From Gracilibacter sp. (GTDB taxonomy: Bacteria > Bacillota > Desulfitobacteriia > Desulfitobacteriales > Syntrophobotulaceae), in the NCBI GenBank assembly GCA_024637055.1, contig JAGXFZ010000067.1, forward strand, positions 1 to 48,185: a DNA stretch of 48,185 bases. Direction: 5' to 3'. The translations under genes and the position numbers were made by a program. Within the stretch, counting starts at the first letter, position 1. Each line of letters starts with the position of its first letter. Below, piece by piece: positions 9,324 to 18,037 of the stretch. The notes below the pieces were generated by a model. It did not search any database, was not told the origin of the DNA, and saw only the letters and a program-made list of their open reading frames with translations.

Positions 9324-9359
9324 TTTGAGCAAACACTACTAACTTCATAGGAATACTTT

Positions 9360-9458
9360 CTTATCAAGAGCGGTGGAGGGACTGGCCCTATGATACCCGG
9401 CAACCGACCATAAAGGTACGGTGCTAAATCCTGTAGGATATTCTATCCTAGAGATGAG
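9360..9458 (+). promoter_or_regulatory. SAM-I riboswitch (S-box)
   Basis: The conserved S-box core is present in order: TTATCAAGAG-CGGTGGAGGGA-CTGGCCC-TATGA-ACCCGGCAACC, then GGTGCTAAATCC and GAGATGAG. The closing helix P1 forms between 9360-9365 and 9453-9458. Bound S-adenosylmethionine should stabilise P1 and allow the terminator at 9466-9494, switching off metI-metC when methionine/SAM is plentiful. Confidence 0.95.
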
Positions 9459-9465
9459 ATTTACT

Positions 9466-9494
9466 GCCTCTTTCTTTCTAGGAAGAGGCTTTTT
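9466..9494 (+). terminator. Riboswitch expression-platform terminator
   Basis: Stem GCCTCTT (9466-9472) with AAGAGGC (9483-9489) followed by five T. It starts 7 bases after P1 of the SAM riboswitch, the usual expression platform. Confidence 0.88.
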
Positions 9495-9528
9495 ATATCT
9501 AGAATGATTAAACCGAAAGGAGAATTTT

Positions 9529-10671
9529 ATGAAGAGTCTTGATATTCTAACTGAACTCGCTCAGCTTGGCAATAGAATCGACCCTAAAGGCGCTGTGAGT
9601 TTTCCGATCTACCACTCTGCTACCTATGCTCATCCGGAACTTGGTAAAAGTACAGGGTTTGACTACTCGAGAACTGCTAACCCTACTAGATCAGTATTAG
9701 AAAATGCAATCGCTGGCTTAGAACGAGGGTGTAAAGGTTTAGCCTTTGCTTCGGGAATGGCTGCTATAACAACTGTACTTTCCCTTTTTAAGCAAGGAGA
9801 TCATCTGATAGTTACCGAAGATCTGTATGGCGGTACTTTTAGATTGTTTGAACAGATTTATAAAGAGTTTGGGATAACTGCAACTTATGTTGATACAAGT
9901 AACAATGATCTTATCACCCAGGCAATTCTTCCTAACACTAAGGCAATTTTCTGTGAAACTCCTACAAACCCTATTATGCGGATAGCTGATATCGAGGCAA
10001 TATCCAAGATCGCACGCGCACATAGCCTTTTAACTATTATCGATAATACTTTCCTCACCCCATTCCTTCAAAGACCTTTGGAACTAGGGGCGGATATCGT
10101 GATACACAGCGCAACTAAGTTTCTAGGAGGTCACAATGATGTTGTAGCTGGCCTAGTCGCCACTAATCGGCAAGACCTAGCTGACCGTCTAACCTTCTTA
10201 CAAAATGCACTAGGCAGTATCTTAGGACCCCAAGACTGCTGGCTTCTCCTTAGGGGTATTAAGACACTAGGGCTTCGGATGGAGCGACAGCAACAGAATT
10301 CTATAGTCATCGCATCTTGGCTCACTAACCATCCCCTTATTGATGAAGTGTTCTATCCAGGCCTACCACATCACCACGGACACGAGATTCAACTTAATCA
10401 AGCTTCCGGTCCAGGAGCAATTATCTCTTTCGCTTTACAGAATAAGGATGATGTGCCCAAGGTATTGAAAAATATCAAGCTTATCTCTTTTGCCGAAAGC
10501 CTTGGTGGAGTTGAAAGTCTTATAACCTATCCTTTCATTCAAACTCACGCAGATATCCCTCTCGAAAGAAGAGAAAAATTAGGTATCAATGAAAGAGTGC
10601 TTCGACTATCCGTTGGAATCGAAAGTATTCAGGATCTGCTTGATGATCTTGCTCAAGCTCTAAAAAAATAG
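9529..10671 (+). CDS. metI: Cystathionine gamma-synthase / O-acetylhomoserine thiolyase, MetI type
   Basis: 380 residues. PLP fold-type I Cys/Met metabolism enzyme: Tyr/Arg of YSRTANPTR (about 46-54), FASGMAAI, IDNTFLTPFL and the PLP lysine K197 in SATKFLGGHNDVVAG. It is the first gene after a SAM riboswitch and is followed by a paralogue, the same order as metI-metC of Bacillus subtilis; that order supports the MetI call. It should join an activated homoserine with cysteine to give cystathionine. Sequence alone cannot exclude gamma-lyase activity. The start ATG follows AAAGGAG. Confidence 0.85.
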   Translation: MKSLDILTELAQLGNRIDPKGAVSFPIYHSATYAHPELGKSTGFDYSRTANPTRSVLENAIAGLERGCKGLAFASGMAAITTVLSLFKQGDHLIVTEDLYGGTFRLFEQIYKEFGITATYVDTSNNDLITQAILPNTKAIFCETPTNPIMRIADIEAISKIARAHSLLTIIDNTFLTPFLQRPLELGADIVIHSATKFLGGHNDVVAGLVATNRQDLADRLTFLQNALGSILGPQDCWLLLRGIKTLGLRMERQQQNSIVIASWLTNHPLIDEVFYPGLPHHHGHEIQLNQASGPGAIISFALQNKDDVPKVLKNIKLISFAESLGGVESLITYPFIQTHADIPLERREKLGINERVLRLSVGIESIQDLLDDLAQALKK

Positions 10672-10733
10672 AAACTATTTCAACCATTATTGAACTTATA
10701 TCAAACTTGGAATTAAGAAAGGACTGCTGATTA

Positions 10734-11885
10734 ATGAAAAAAGACTATCATGATTATAATACTCTTCTCCTTCATGCGTCCAACGATCGTGATCCGCTAA
10801 CCGGAGCGCTTAGTACTCCTATCTATCAAGTCTCAACTTTTCATAGGGACTCAGAAAATCCATCCAAATATGATTACTCGCGCTCCGCTAACCCTACACG
10901 AGATGTGCTAGAAGATCATATCGCCCATATGGAAAATGGAATCCAAGGGTTTGCCTTCTCTTCAGGCATGGCCGCAATAAGTACAGTTCTGCTTCTTTTT
11001 TCTCCGGGTGATCATCTGGTGGTTTCCAAAGATATCTATGGAGGTGCCTATCGCCTGTTCACCCAAGTGTTCAGTCAATGGCAATTGGAAGTGGACTTTG
11101 TTGACATCACTGATACCAATGAGATAAAAGCAGCCATTAAAGACAATACTAAAGGAATCTATTTCGAAATCCTTTCTAATCCCTTTCTTAAAGTTGCCGA
11201 CCTGAAAACAATAGTGGATATCTGTCAACAAAATAGTCTCTTAAGCATTATAGATAATACTTTTCTCCCCCCTAATTACTGTCGCCCTCTAGAATTCGGT
11301 GCAGATATCGTCCTCCATAGTGCTACTAAATTTCTAAACGGCCATAGCGATGTTATTGCGGGAGTTGTTGCAGTAAAGGATGTCTCCTTAGCTAAAAAAA
11401 TTGGCTTTCTGCAAAACGCCTTAGGGGCAATATTGGGGCCGCAGGATTCTTGGCTTTTAATCAGAGGGATGAAAACACTAGGAATCCGGCTTGAAAGGCA
11501 AACAGATAGTGCTTCAAAAATAGCCCCATGGCTTAAATCACAGACATGGGTAAAAAAGGTTTATTATCCTGGATTAGAAGACCATCCAGGAAAAGAAATT
11601 TTAAGTGATATTTCTACCGGTTATGGACCTGTTATCACTTTCCATGTTATAGATGATAAAACTAAGGGATTATTACTAGGAAAGCTCTCTCTTCCAGCCA
11701 TTGCTGTCAGCCTTGGAGGGGTGGAAAGTATCCTCAGCCACCCTGCAACCATGTCTCACGCCGGGATGCCAAACGATGTAAGAGAAGCACAAGGGATAAC
11801 AGATAGAATCTTTAGATTTTCCGTGGGATTAGAACACCCGCAAGATCTGATAAATGATTTCGAAAATACTATTTCGAACGTATGA
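10734..11885 (+). CDS. metC: Cystathionine beta-lyase, MetC type
   Basis: 383 residues, a paralogue of the preceding enzyme with the same blocks: YSRSANPTRD (48-57), FSSGMAAI, IDNTFLPPNY and PLP lysine K199 in SATKFLNGHSDVIAG. Placed 62 bases downstream of metI with AAGGACTG before the ATG, and no terminator between, so both depend on the SAM riboswitch. In the B. subtilis metI-metC pair the second gene is the cystathionine beta-lyase, releasing homocysteine, pyruvate and ammonia; the call rests on that synteny. Confidence 0.82.
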   Translation: MKKDYHDYNTLLLHASNDRDPLTGALSTPIYQVSTFHRDSENPSKYDYSRSANPTRDVLEDHIAHMENGIQGFAFSSGMAAISTVLLLFSPGDHLVVSKDIYGGAYRLFTQVFSQWQLEVDFVDITDTNEIKAAIKDNTKGIYFEILSNPFLKVADLKTIVDICQQNSLLSIIDNTFLPPNYCRPLEFGADIVLHSATKFLNGHSDVIAGVVAVKDVSLAKKIGFLQNALGAILGPQDSWLLIRGMKTLGIRLERQTDSASKIAPWLKSQTWVKKVYYPGLEDHPGKEILSDISTGYGPVITFHVIDDKTKGLLLGKLSLPAIAVSLGGVESILSHPATMSHAGMPNDVREAQGITDRIFRFSVGLEHPQDLINDFENTISNV

Positions 11886-11888
11886 AAT

Positions 11889-11921
11889 GATAAAAACGAC
11901 TTATGATAAGCCGTTTTTATC
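11889..11921. terminator. Bidirectional terminator between metC and metA
   Basis: Stem GATAAAAACG-a-CTTAT (11889-11904) pairs with ATAAG-c-CGTTTTTATC (11906-11921) with one mismatch. It serves the convergent metC and metA genes. Confidence 0.75.
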
Positions 11922-11933
11922 AGGGTACTAATA

Positions 11934-12863
11934 TTATTTTTGCTTGCCCAATTGACTCAAATCAAAAGGTGTCTCCTGATAAACATAATAATTAAGCCAG
12001 TTCATAAACAATAGATAGGAGTGCCCTCTCCAAGTAACTAAGGGTTGATTGGCCGGATTATCATCAGGGTAATAATTAGCTGGAACCGCGATATCTAAAC
12101 CCTTATCTATATCTCTTTGATATTCGCTTTGCAGGGTCAACGGATCATATTCCGGATGGCCTGTAAGGAAAACTTGCCGGCCATCTTTCCTAGCTAGCAG
12201 ATATACACCTGCCTTATCTGATTTAGCTAGAATTTCTAATTCATCATGCTTAATGATGTCCTCTTGACGAATTTCTGTGTGACGGGAATGAGGAGCAGAG
12301 AACTCGTCATCAAATCCTCTTAAAAACCTATTATTATCTCTATTTATAATCTTATGACAGAAGATACCAAACATCTTGGAATCTAACGGATATTTCGGAA
12401 TTCCATAGTGATGGAATAACCCTGCCTGTGCTCCCCAGCAAACATGCATAGTAGAAAAGACATTCGTCAGGCTCCACTTCATGATATCCTGCAACTCAGG
12501 CCAATAATCTACCTCTGAGAACTCCAGAAGTTCTACAGGTGCCCCTGTAATAATAAGCCCATCAAATTTTTGTTCACGGACTTCTTCGAATGTACTGTAG
12601 TACTTGGTCAAGTACTCTCCCGGTGTATTAACGGGATTATGACTTTTAGGATGTAAAAGAGTGATTTCTAACTGTAAAGGAGAATTACTTAATAATCTTA
12701 GGTATTGAGTTTCCGTTATTATCTTAGTTGGCATTAGATTCAGGAAAGCTATATTTAAAGGTCGGATGTCCTGAGCAAGCGCTCGGTTCTCGCCCATCAC
12801 AAAAATGTTTTCTTTCTCCAGTAATCCTTTGGCTGGAAGAGAATCAGCTATTTTAATTGGCAT
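11934..12863 (-). CDS. metA: Homoserine O-acetyltransferase (MetA family)
   Basis: 309 residues, full length. Catalytic Cys142 is in [10 protein letters not shown], and the His/Glu pair is in TGHPEYD (H236, E238). Residue 111 in TGAPVE is Glu. In this family Glu at this site goes with acetyl-CoA use and Gly with succinyl-CoA, so the product should be O-acetylhomoserine, matching the metY enzyme in the same block. GAGGT stands 8 bases before the ATG. It is the last gene of the tcdA-rrf2-larE-metA series on this strand, 42 bases after larE. No SAM riboswitch was seen in front of it. Confidence 0.93.
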   Translation of the reverse strand: MPIKIADSLPAKGLLEKENIFVMGENRALAQDIRPLNIAFLNLMPTKIITETQYLRLLSNSPLQLEITLLHPKSHNPVNTPGEYLTKYYSTFEEVREQKFDGLIITGAPVELLEFSEVDYWPELQDIMKWSLTNVFSTMHVCWGAQAGLFHHYGIPKYPLDSKMFGIFCHKIINRDNNRFLRGFDDEFSAPHSRHTEIRQEDIIKHDELEILAKSDKAGVYLLARKDGRQVFLTGHPEYDPLTLQSEYQRDIDKGLDIAVPANYYPDDNPANQPLVTWRGHSYLLFMNWLNYYVYQETPFDLSQLGKQK

Positions 12864-12905
12864 ATTTTTTACCTCGCAAATATTTATATTTAAACTATTT
12901 TTACT

Positions 12906-13724
12906 CTATTTCGTTAATATCTCATTCATACTACCACTTCTATAGCCTTGAAGATCCAAAACAACATAAATAAATCCCAGATTCTTGAGTTCATCCGCTA
13001 CTTTATCCATAAGACTTACGTCCGTGAATCTATATCTTTCTTCAGGTGAAACCTCAATCCTAGCAATCTCCCCATGATGACGTACTCTTACTTGTTGAAA
13101 GCCAAGGTTGAGCAAATATTGTTCCGCACCGTCAATCATAATTAACTTTTCCTTGGTAATTTCCTGTCCATAAGGAATCCTTGATGAAAGACAGGCGAAA
13201 GATGGTTTATCCCAAGTTGGTAGTTCATATTCTTTGGATAACATACGAATTTCTTCCTTGGTTAAGCAAGCATCAATTAATGGGCTTTTTATCCCTAACT
13301 CTTTAAGAGCCTGCATTCCAGGGCGGTAATCCTTTGTATCATCCAGATTAGAACCATCGACAATATGCTTAACACCTAATTTCTCAGCTAGGTCCTTAAT
13401 TCTACTGAACAGTTCGTTTTTACATATATAACATCTTTCGGGAGGATTCTGACAGAATTCGGGGTTATCCAGTTCACTGAGATTTATTACATGCTGGGTA
13501 GATCCTAGCCTTTCGCTAAAGCCAGTCGCTATCTTAAACTCCCTCTGGGGATAGGTAGGTGAGTTAATGGTGACCGGTATAGCTTTATCTCCCAATACCT
13601 CATATGCCACATGTAATAAAAAAGTGCTGTCTACTCCTCCGGAAAAAGCGATCATAACTTTTTCCATCTTTAATAAGTCTTGCTTTAAAACTTCTAGTTT
13701 TTGATGACACTCTATTTTTCTCAT
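12906..13724 (-). CDS. larE: LarE-type ATP-dependent sacrificial sulfur transferase
   Basis: 272 residues from the ATG at 13724; an in-frame TTG at 13742 overlaps the GAGG binding site. The PP-loop SGGVDST (28-34) binds ATP. The Cys in KPSFACLSSR (C178) corresponds to the sacrificial cysteine of LarE, and CYIC (C98, C101) adds two more, as in the LarE branch that carries an iron-sulfur cluster. LarE donates sulfur to the nickel-pincer nucleotide of lactate racemase-like enzymes. No larA, larB or larC is nearby; the neighbours are Rrf2, tcdA and metA, so a role tied to sulfur supply is possible. Confidence 0.83.
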   Translation of the reverse strand: MRKIECHQKLEVLKQDLLKMEKVMIAFSGGVDSTFLLHVAYEVLGDKAIPVTINSPTYPQREFKIATGFSERLGSTQHVINLSELDNPEFCQNPPERCYICKNELFSRIKDLAEKLGVKHIVDGSNLDDTKDYRPGMQALKELGIKSPLIDACLTKEEIRMLSKEYELPTWDKPSFACLSSRIPYGQEITKEKLIMIDGAEQYLLNLGFQQVRVRHHGEIARIEVSPEERYRFTDVSLMDKVADELKNLGFIYVVLDLQGYRSGSMNEILTK

Positions 13725-13744
13725 TAATTTAAAAAACCTCAATT

Positions 13745-14194
13745 TTATATAGAATAATTATCGAACGAATTCTCTTTCATCTTCTGAGACTCTAGCATTA
13801 AATCTTCAATCGTATATGAATCAAGAACTTTAGTAATTGCACATGTTAAGTCTTCCCATACTATTTTTGTTACACAGGCTTCAGTCCGTGTGCACTCGCC
13901 TTGCTTATCCTCATTTACACAATCCACAGGAGCAAGCGGCCCTTCTAAAGCTCGTACTATATCTCCAACCTTAATGAATCTAGGCTCCATAGCCAGCATA
14001 TACCCACCTTGAAAACCTCTGATACTTTTAATTAGACCATTCTGCTTTAAAGTAATAAGCAACTGTTCCAAATACCTTTCCGATAATTCCTGGCGCTGGC
14101 CAATACTGTTAATGGTGACAGGCCCTTCACCCTCATGAAGTGAGATATCGAGAACAGCTCTTAAGCCATACCTTCCTTTTGTTGATATTTTCAT
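13745..14194 (-). CDS. Rrf2-family transcription regulator with IscR-like cysteines
   Basis: 149 residues. The N-terminal winged helix (MKISTKGRYGLRAVLDIS...YLEQLLITLKQNGLIKSIRGFQGGYML) is typical of Rrf2. Three cysteines, C92, C101 and C107, lie in the segment where IscR holds its [2Fe-2S] cluster (C92, C98, C104 in E. coli). The cysteine repressor CymR lacks this set, so this protein probably senses iron-sulfur or redox state. It overlaps tcdA by 4 bases and precedes larE by 20 bases. Targets may include the nearby cysteine/methionine genes; that is inference. Confidence 0.87.
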   Translation of the reverse strand: MKISTKGRYGLRAVLDISLHEGEGPVTINSIGQRQELSERYLEQLLITLKQNGLIKSIRGFQGGYMLAMEPRFIKVGDIVRALEGPLAPVDCVNEDKQGECTRTEACVTKIVWEDLTCAITKVLDSYTIEDLMLESQKMKENSFDNYSI

Positions 14195-14955
14195 ACTAAT
14201 TCCTTCTTTCGTAATAAATCGTTGATCACTTCTCCGGCTAATAACAAACCGACTACTGAAGGTACAAATGAAATACTACCGGGGATCTGTCTTTTTTTAC
14301 TACAGTGAGCATCGCCACCCGGACAAATACAATTACTGCTGCAATCATCTACTTGAGGAAGTGGTTCTCTTGGAATAGTCGGAGAAAATACGACTTTGAC
14401 CCCTTCTGTGATACCTTCTTTTTTAAGGAGTTTACGTACCGCTTTTGCAAGCGGACATCCTGTCGTCTTAGAGATATCCGCAGCCTGAAAACTATAAGCA
14501 TCTAATCTATTCCCCGCACCCATACTGGACACAAAAGGAATCTTACGATGATAACACTGCTTAGCCAGACTAACCTTACTTTTTACTGTATCAATCCCAT
14601 CCACTACATAGTCCGGGTTTTCAGACAGAAAAAAATCAGCATCTTTCTCAGCATAAAAGCTTTTGAATATCTCAACCTTTGCTTTAGGATTAATATCTAG
14701 AATTCTTTCCTTCATTACTTCCACTTTGGATTTACCTACAGTAGAATGTAAAGCTAGTATCTGACGGTTGATATTAGTTAAACAGATATCATCGAAGTCA
14801 ATCAGACTAAAACTACCAATACCCGCTCTGGCCAAAGCTTCTGCAGTGAATGAACCAACACCACCAAGCCCAAAGATAGATACCTTACTATTATTTAACT
14901 CGATTATCGCTTCTCTTCCGATTAGCAATTCAGTTCTAGAAAATTGGTCTTGCAT
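14191..14955 (-). CDS. tcdA: tRNA threonylcarbamoyladenosine dehydratase (TcdA/ThiF family)
   Basis: 254 residues. E1-like fold: nucleotide loop FGLGGVGS (28-35), then IDFDDICLTNINRQ, which binds ATP-Mg, and GIDTVKSKV. The C-terminal part has a cysteine-rich insert (DDCSSNCICPGGDAHC, about 203-218) and the SFVPSVVGLLLAGEVINDL helix typical of TcdA (YgdL). TcdA cyclises t6A37 in tRNAs to ct6A using ATP and interacts with a sulfurtransferase system. It is first in the tcdA-rrf2-larE-metA series, with a consensus promoter upstream. Confidence 0.88.
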   Translation of the reverse strand: MQDQFSRTELLIGREAIIELNNSKVSIFGLGGVGSFTAEALARAGIGSFSLIDFDDICLTNINRQILALHSTVGKSKVEVMKERILDINPKAKVEIFKSFYAEKDADFFLSENPDYVVDGIDTVKSKVSLAKQCYHRKIPFVSSMGAGNRLDAYSFQAADISKTTGCPLAKAVRKLLKKEGITEGVKVVFSPTIPREPLPQVDDCSSNCICPGGDAHCSKKRQIPGSISFVPSVVGLLLAGEVINDLLRKKELV

Positions 14956-15010
14956 ATATACCTCGTAATATTTATAGTTTATAATACACTATTTCTATCG
15001 ACTTAGTAAA

Positions 15011-15039
15011 ATACTACAATAGCTTATACTTCTAGTCAA
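15011..15039 (-). promoter_or_regulatory. Sigma-A promoter of the tcdA-rrf2-larE-metA series
   Basis: On the minus strand TTGACT (15039-15034), a 17-base spacer and TAGTAT (15016-15011), about 50 bases before the tcdA start. Confidence 0.65.
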
Positions 15040-15103
15040 CATAACAAGTTTCACATCTTTTTCACAAATATTCCACCATTTTATCAAATCTATTCTTTAT
15101 AAT

Positions 15104-15220
15104 GAAGTTACTCATCCTATGTGCTCCAAACTATAGATAAGATGCATCCAATTTGCACAATGACAGTGTGACCTAATAATCTCCTTACCTTAATTTCGGG
15201 ACTCTTCGGAGTCCTTTTTT
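15104..15220 (+). ncRNA. Candidate small RNA or attenuated leader
   Basis: A TATAAT box (15098-15103, weak -35) would start a transcript of about 110 bases that ends at a near-ideal terminator: GGACTC-TTCG-GAGTCC (15199-15214) followed by six T. No start codon with a ribosome site was seen inside. It could be a free small RNA or an attenuator ahead of the response regulator at 15415. Confidence 0.35.
15199..15220 (+). terminator. Orphan intrinsic terminator
   Basis: Perfect 6-bp GC-rich stem with a TTCG tetraloop and a six-T tract, on the strand opposite to the only upstream gene. Confidence 0.85.
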
Positions 15221-15414
15221 CTTAAATTCTTACTTTAGAAACTAGTTTTAGTATTACGGTAAGAGGATTATCTAATAATAAGGTAGATGACACATGATTT
15301 CAATCAAGATGGTGGTATATTAAGTCTTGTTATTTAAAATGATAGGCAATCAAGGTATAATTCTATATAATTTATATAACGAAAGATTTAGGATCTAATA
15401 TTGGAGGTATAAAT

Positions 15415-16107
15415 ATGATGTCCAATAAAACAAGAATATTAGTCGCTGAAGACGAATCTAAAATGAGAGATTTAATTTCTCTCTATCTTAGAAAAGAAAA
15501 TTACGATGTCCTTGCTGTCGAGGATGGTCTTCAAGGATTAAACGAATTAGAAAAGGGAAACGATTTCGATTTATATATCATTGATGTTATGATGCCCAAA
15601 CTTGATGGTTTTGGTTTGAGTAAAGAAATTAGACAGTTTTCGAGTAGCCCCATCATCTTTGTCACTGCTCGCGGGGAAGAATATGAACGTCTGTTAGGTT
15701 TTGAGCTAGGAGCTGATGATTATATTACAAAGCCTTTTAGCCCAAGAGAACTAATTGCTAGGGTTAAGGCCGTCTTAAAAAGAACAAGTCCAGAGAAAGA
15801 GCAAAATCTAATAATCAATGAAGGAAATCTCTACATCAATACTGCTGCCCGAGAAGTACAAGTATCCGGAGAAATAATTATTCTTACTCCTAAAGAATTT
15901 GACCTTCTTGTCTACCTAATTAGAGGTAAAGGCAAAGTATTATCCAGAGAGCAAATAACTGAACACGTCTGGGACTATGATTATTTTGGTGATCAAAGGA
16001 CTGTTGATACCCATATCAAGAAACTAAGAGACAAGCTTGGAAAGGATAGTCAAGTTTGGATCAAAACCATTTGGGGCGTGGGATATAAGGTTGAGGTGAC
16101 TGTATAA
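15415..16107 (+). CDS. OmpR-family response regulator
   Basis: 230 residues. Receiver domain with acidic pocket AEDE (11-14), phospho-acceptor Asp57 in IIDVMMPK, the Thr of VTAR and the Lys of DYITKPFSPRE. The C-terminal winged helix (about 135-228) has LTPKEFDLLVYLIRGKGKVLS and RTVDTHIKKLRDKLG. Two ATG codons stand in tandem after GGAGGT. The stop overlaps the start of the histidine kinase (TAATG), so the two are translationally coupled and form a cognate pair. It resembles ResD/PhoP-type regulators but the stimulus is unknown. Confidence 0.92.
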   Translation: MMSNKTRILVAEDESKMRDLISLYLRKENYDVLAVEDGLQGLNELEKGNDFDLYIIDVMMPKLDGFGLSKEIRQFSSSPIIFVTARGEEYERLLGFELGADDYITKPFSPRELIARVKAVLKRTSPEKEQNLIINEGNLYINTAAREVQVSGEIIILTPKEFDLLVYLIRGKGKVLSREQITEHVWDYDYFGDQRTVDTHIKKLRDKLGKDSQVWIKTIWGVGYKVEVTV

Positions 16108-17858
16108 TGGTCTTTAGGGGGATTGTCCTTAAACTGTGGCTAGCAATTATACTCTTACTTGTTTTTATCTTAATAGCCCTTGGGCTAGGACTTTTTCAAG
16201 TAGTAGAGAAATTTTACTATTCCCAGATCACATCCAATCTTGTAAACCAAGGACAAGAGATAGTTAGGCTATATTCATCAGACAAAGAAAGCTTCCTCAT
16301 TAATAATCAAGCCGAAGACCTTGCCCGAATCTTAAATGTTCATCTCATCATTTCAGATTATAATGGGGTTATCCAACTTTGTGATGAAATGCCTCATATG
16401 GCTCCCGGGACTATCATTAATGAATCTGAATTAGCCAATATAGTCAACGGTAATATAATAACTAAAAGAGGATTTCACCATGATTTTGATACACAAATGT
16501 TAACGATTGGATTCCCAATTCAACAAGACAGTCAAGTAGATGAGGTGTTACTTCTTTATACCCCAGTTGCACCCTTCAGTGCTAACTTTAATTCGCTAAA
16601 ACAGTTAATATATTGGACATTGCTAGGTTCAGTAGTTCTTGCTTCCATAATGGCCTTTTTCCTCTCCCGGTCACTGTCTAGACCTCTGATAAAGATGAAT
16701 AAGGTTGCCTTGGGACTAGCTAACGGAGATTTTAGCCAGAGGGTAACGGTCAATAGCAGTGATGAAATAGGTGCACTTGGCGCTTCCTTAAATTATCTTT
16801 CGGAGGAACTTAGAAAAAGTATCACTGACCTTTCTAATGAAAAAGAAAAAATAGAAAGAATTCTATCAGGGATGTCTGACGGGGTAATAAGCTTTAATAA
16901 GGTGGGTAAAATCATTCACTATAACCCCCGTGCTAAAGAGTTGCTCGATAATTGTACCGATATCCAAGTGAATAATATCATTCAGGATTGCAGACACCTA
17001 ACCCAACTAAGCGACTTTTATAATACGATACTGCTTACGAAAGAACCAATGCAAAGCAACTTGACTGTTGGAAGAAGGAACTTAGTTGTTAAACTATCTC
17101 CTTTGGAGGACCAAAGCACAGGTAACCTTACTGGCGTTATTGCCGTCTTGTATGATATAACCAAGGAACACAGACTGGAAGAGATGAGAAAAGAATTCGT
17201 CGCTAACGTCTCTCATGAACTTAGAACACCCATAAGCCTAATTCAAGGGTATGCAGAAGCTTTGAATGACGATATGGCAGATTCTGTTGAACAACAGCGT
17301 GAATTCATAAAAACAATCTCAGATGAATCTAAACATTTGAATAGAATGGTAGAAGACTTACTGGAATTATCGAGACTCCAGTCAAACGCTACCTCTATTA
17401 TCAAGGAAACAGTGGATATTTATGAATTAGCCTCAAATATTAGACATAGATTTAAGAAAGAACTGACTGAAAACTCAACTGATTTCCAAATAGATATCGG
17501 CTCTCAAGCTACAGTAGTCTGGGCAGACAGTTTCAGGTTAGAACAAATCTTAATCAATCTTTTAATCAATTCTCTCCGTTATTCACAGGGCGGATTGGTT
17601 AATCTAAGCACCAAAGCAACCCAGAATGGAATAGAACTTATCTTCAGGGACAACGGACAAGGAATCGCCGAAGATGATTTACCGTATATTTTTGAAAGGT
17701 TCTACCGAGTTGAAAAGTCACGTAATAGAGAAAATGGTGGAACGGGTTTAGGCCTGGCCATCGTAAAAAATCTAGTGGAGGCCCACGGAGGCACAATCAG
17801 TGCTCACAGCAAACAAGGTGAAGGCGTATCATTTATCATGCATTTCCCCAGAAAATGA
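16107..17858 (+). CDS. Membrane sensor histidine kinase (HAMP-PAS-HisKA-HATPase)
   Basis: 583 residues. TM1 is about 9-31 and TM2 about 165-186, enclosing a roughly 130-residue extracytoplasmic sensor. HAMP (about 187-240), PAS (about 245-345), HisKA with phospho-His370 in SHELRTPI, and HATPase_c with N box (INLLINSLRYS), G1 (DNGQGI) and G2 (GGTGLGLAIV) follow. The architecture matches ResE/WalK/PhoR-type kinases of Bacillota. It overlaps the response regulator by one base and should phosphorylate it. The sensor region gives no hint of ligand. Confidence 0.92.
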   Translation: MVFRGIVLKLWLAIILLLVFILIALGLGLFQVVEKFYYSQITSNLVNQGQEIVRLYSSDKESFLINNQAEDLARILNVHLIISDYNGVIQLCDEMPHMAPGTIINESELANIVNGNIITKRGFHHDFDTQMLTIGFPIQQDSQVDEVLLLYTPVAPFSANFNSLKQLIYWTLLGSVVLASIMAFFLSRSLSRPLIKMNKVALGLANGDFSQRVTVNSSDEIGALGASLNYLSEELRKSITDLSNEKEKIERILSGMSDGVISFNKVGKIIHYNPRAKELLDNCTDIQVNNIIQDCRHLTQLSDFYNTILLTKEPMQSNLTVGRRNLVVKLSPLEDQSTGNLTGVIAVLYDITKEHRLEEMRKEFVANVSHELRTPISLIQGYAEALNDDMADSVEQQREFIKTISDESKHLNRMVEDLLELSRLQSNATSIIKETVDIYELASNIRHRFKKELTENSTDFQIDIGSQATVVWADSFRLEQILINLLINSLRYSQGGLVNLSTKATQNGIELIFRDNGQGIAEDDLPYIFERFYRVEKSRNRENGGTGLGLAIVKNLVEAHGGTISAHSKQGEGVSFIMHFPRK

Positions 17859-17962
17859 GTACCAATCGAACAGCGATCAAAGACCATAAAATATTCAATG
17901 ATAAATAGTCAGGGCTAATTATTCTTCATAAATCATTCACAAATTCTTGTCAGTTTAAACAA

Positions 17963-18031
17963 ATATATTCCTTAGAATATATATTACACATCAGTTTTTT
18001 GCAAGAGATAGTCTGATGACATCAGAGGAGG
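17963..18031 (+). promoter_or_regulatory. Inverted repeats in the lgt leader, one abutting the ribosome site
   Basis: ATATATTC-ctta-GAATATAT (17963-17982) could be an operator. TCTGAT-gac-ATCAGA (18012-18026) ends on the first base of the AGGAGG ribosome site, so folding could affect lgt translation. Confidence 0.35.
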
Positions 18032-18037
18032 TATATA

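Larger units (their letters stand above)
14956..15414. other. 459-bp intergenic region with an orphan terminator
   Basis: Spacer between divergent tcdA and the response regulator gene. It contains the tcdA promoter and, on the + strand, a -10-like box and a perfect terminator with no coding gene in front (listed separately). The remaining 190 bases before the response regulator are AT-rich with no recognisable motif. Confidence 0.5.
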
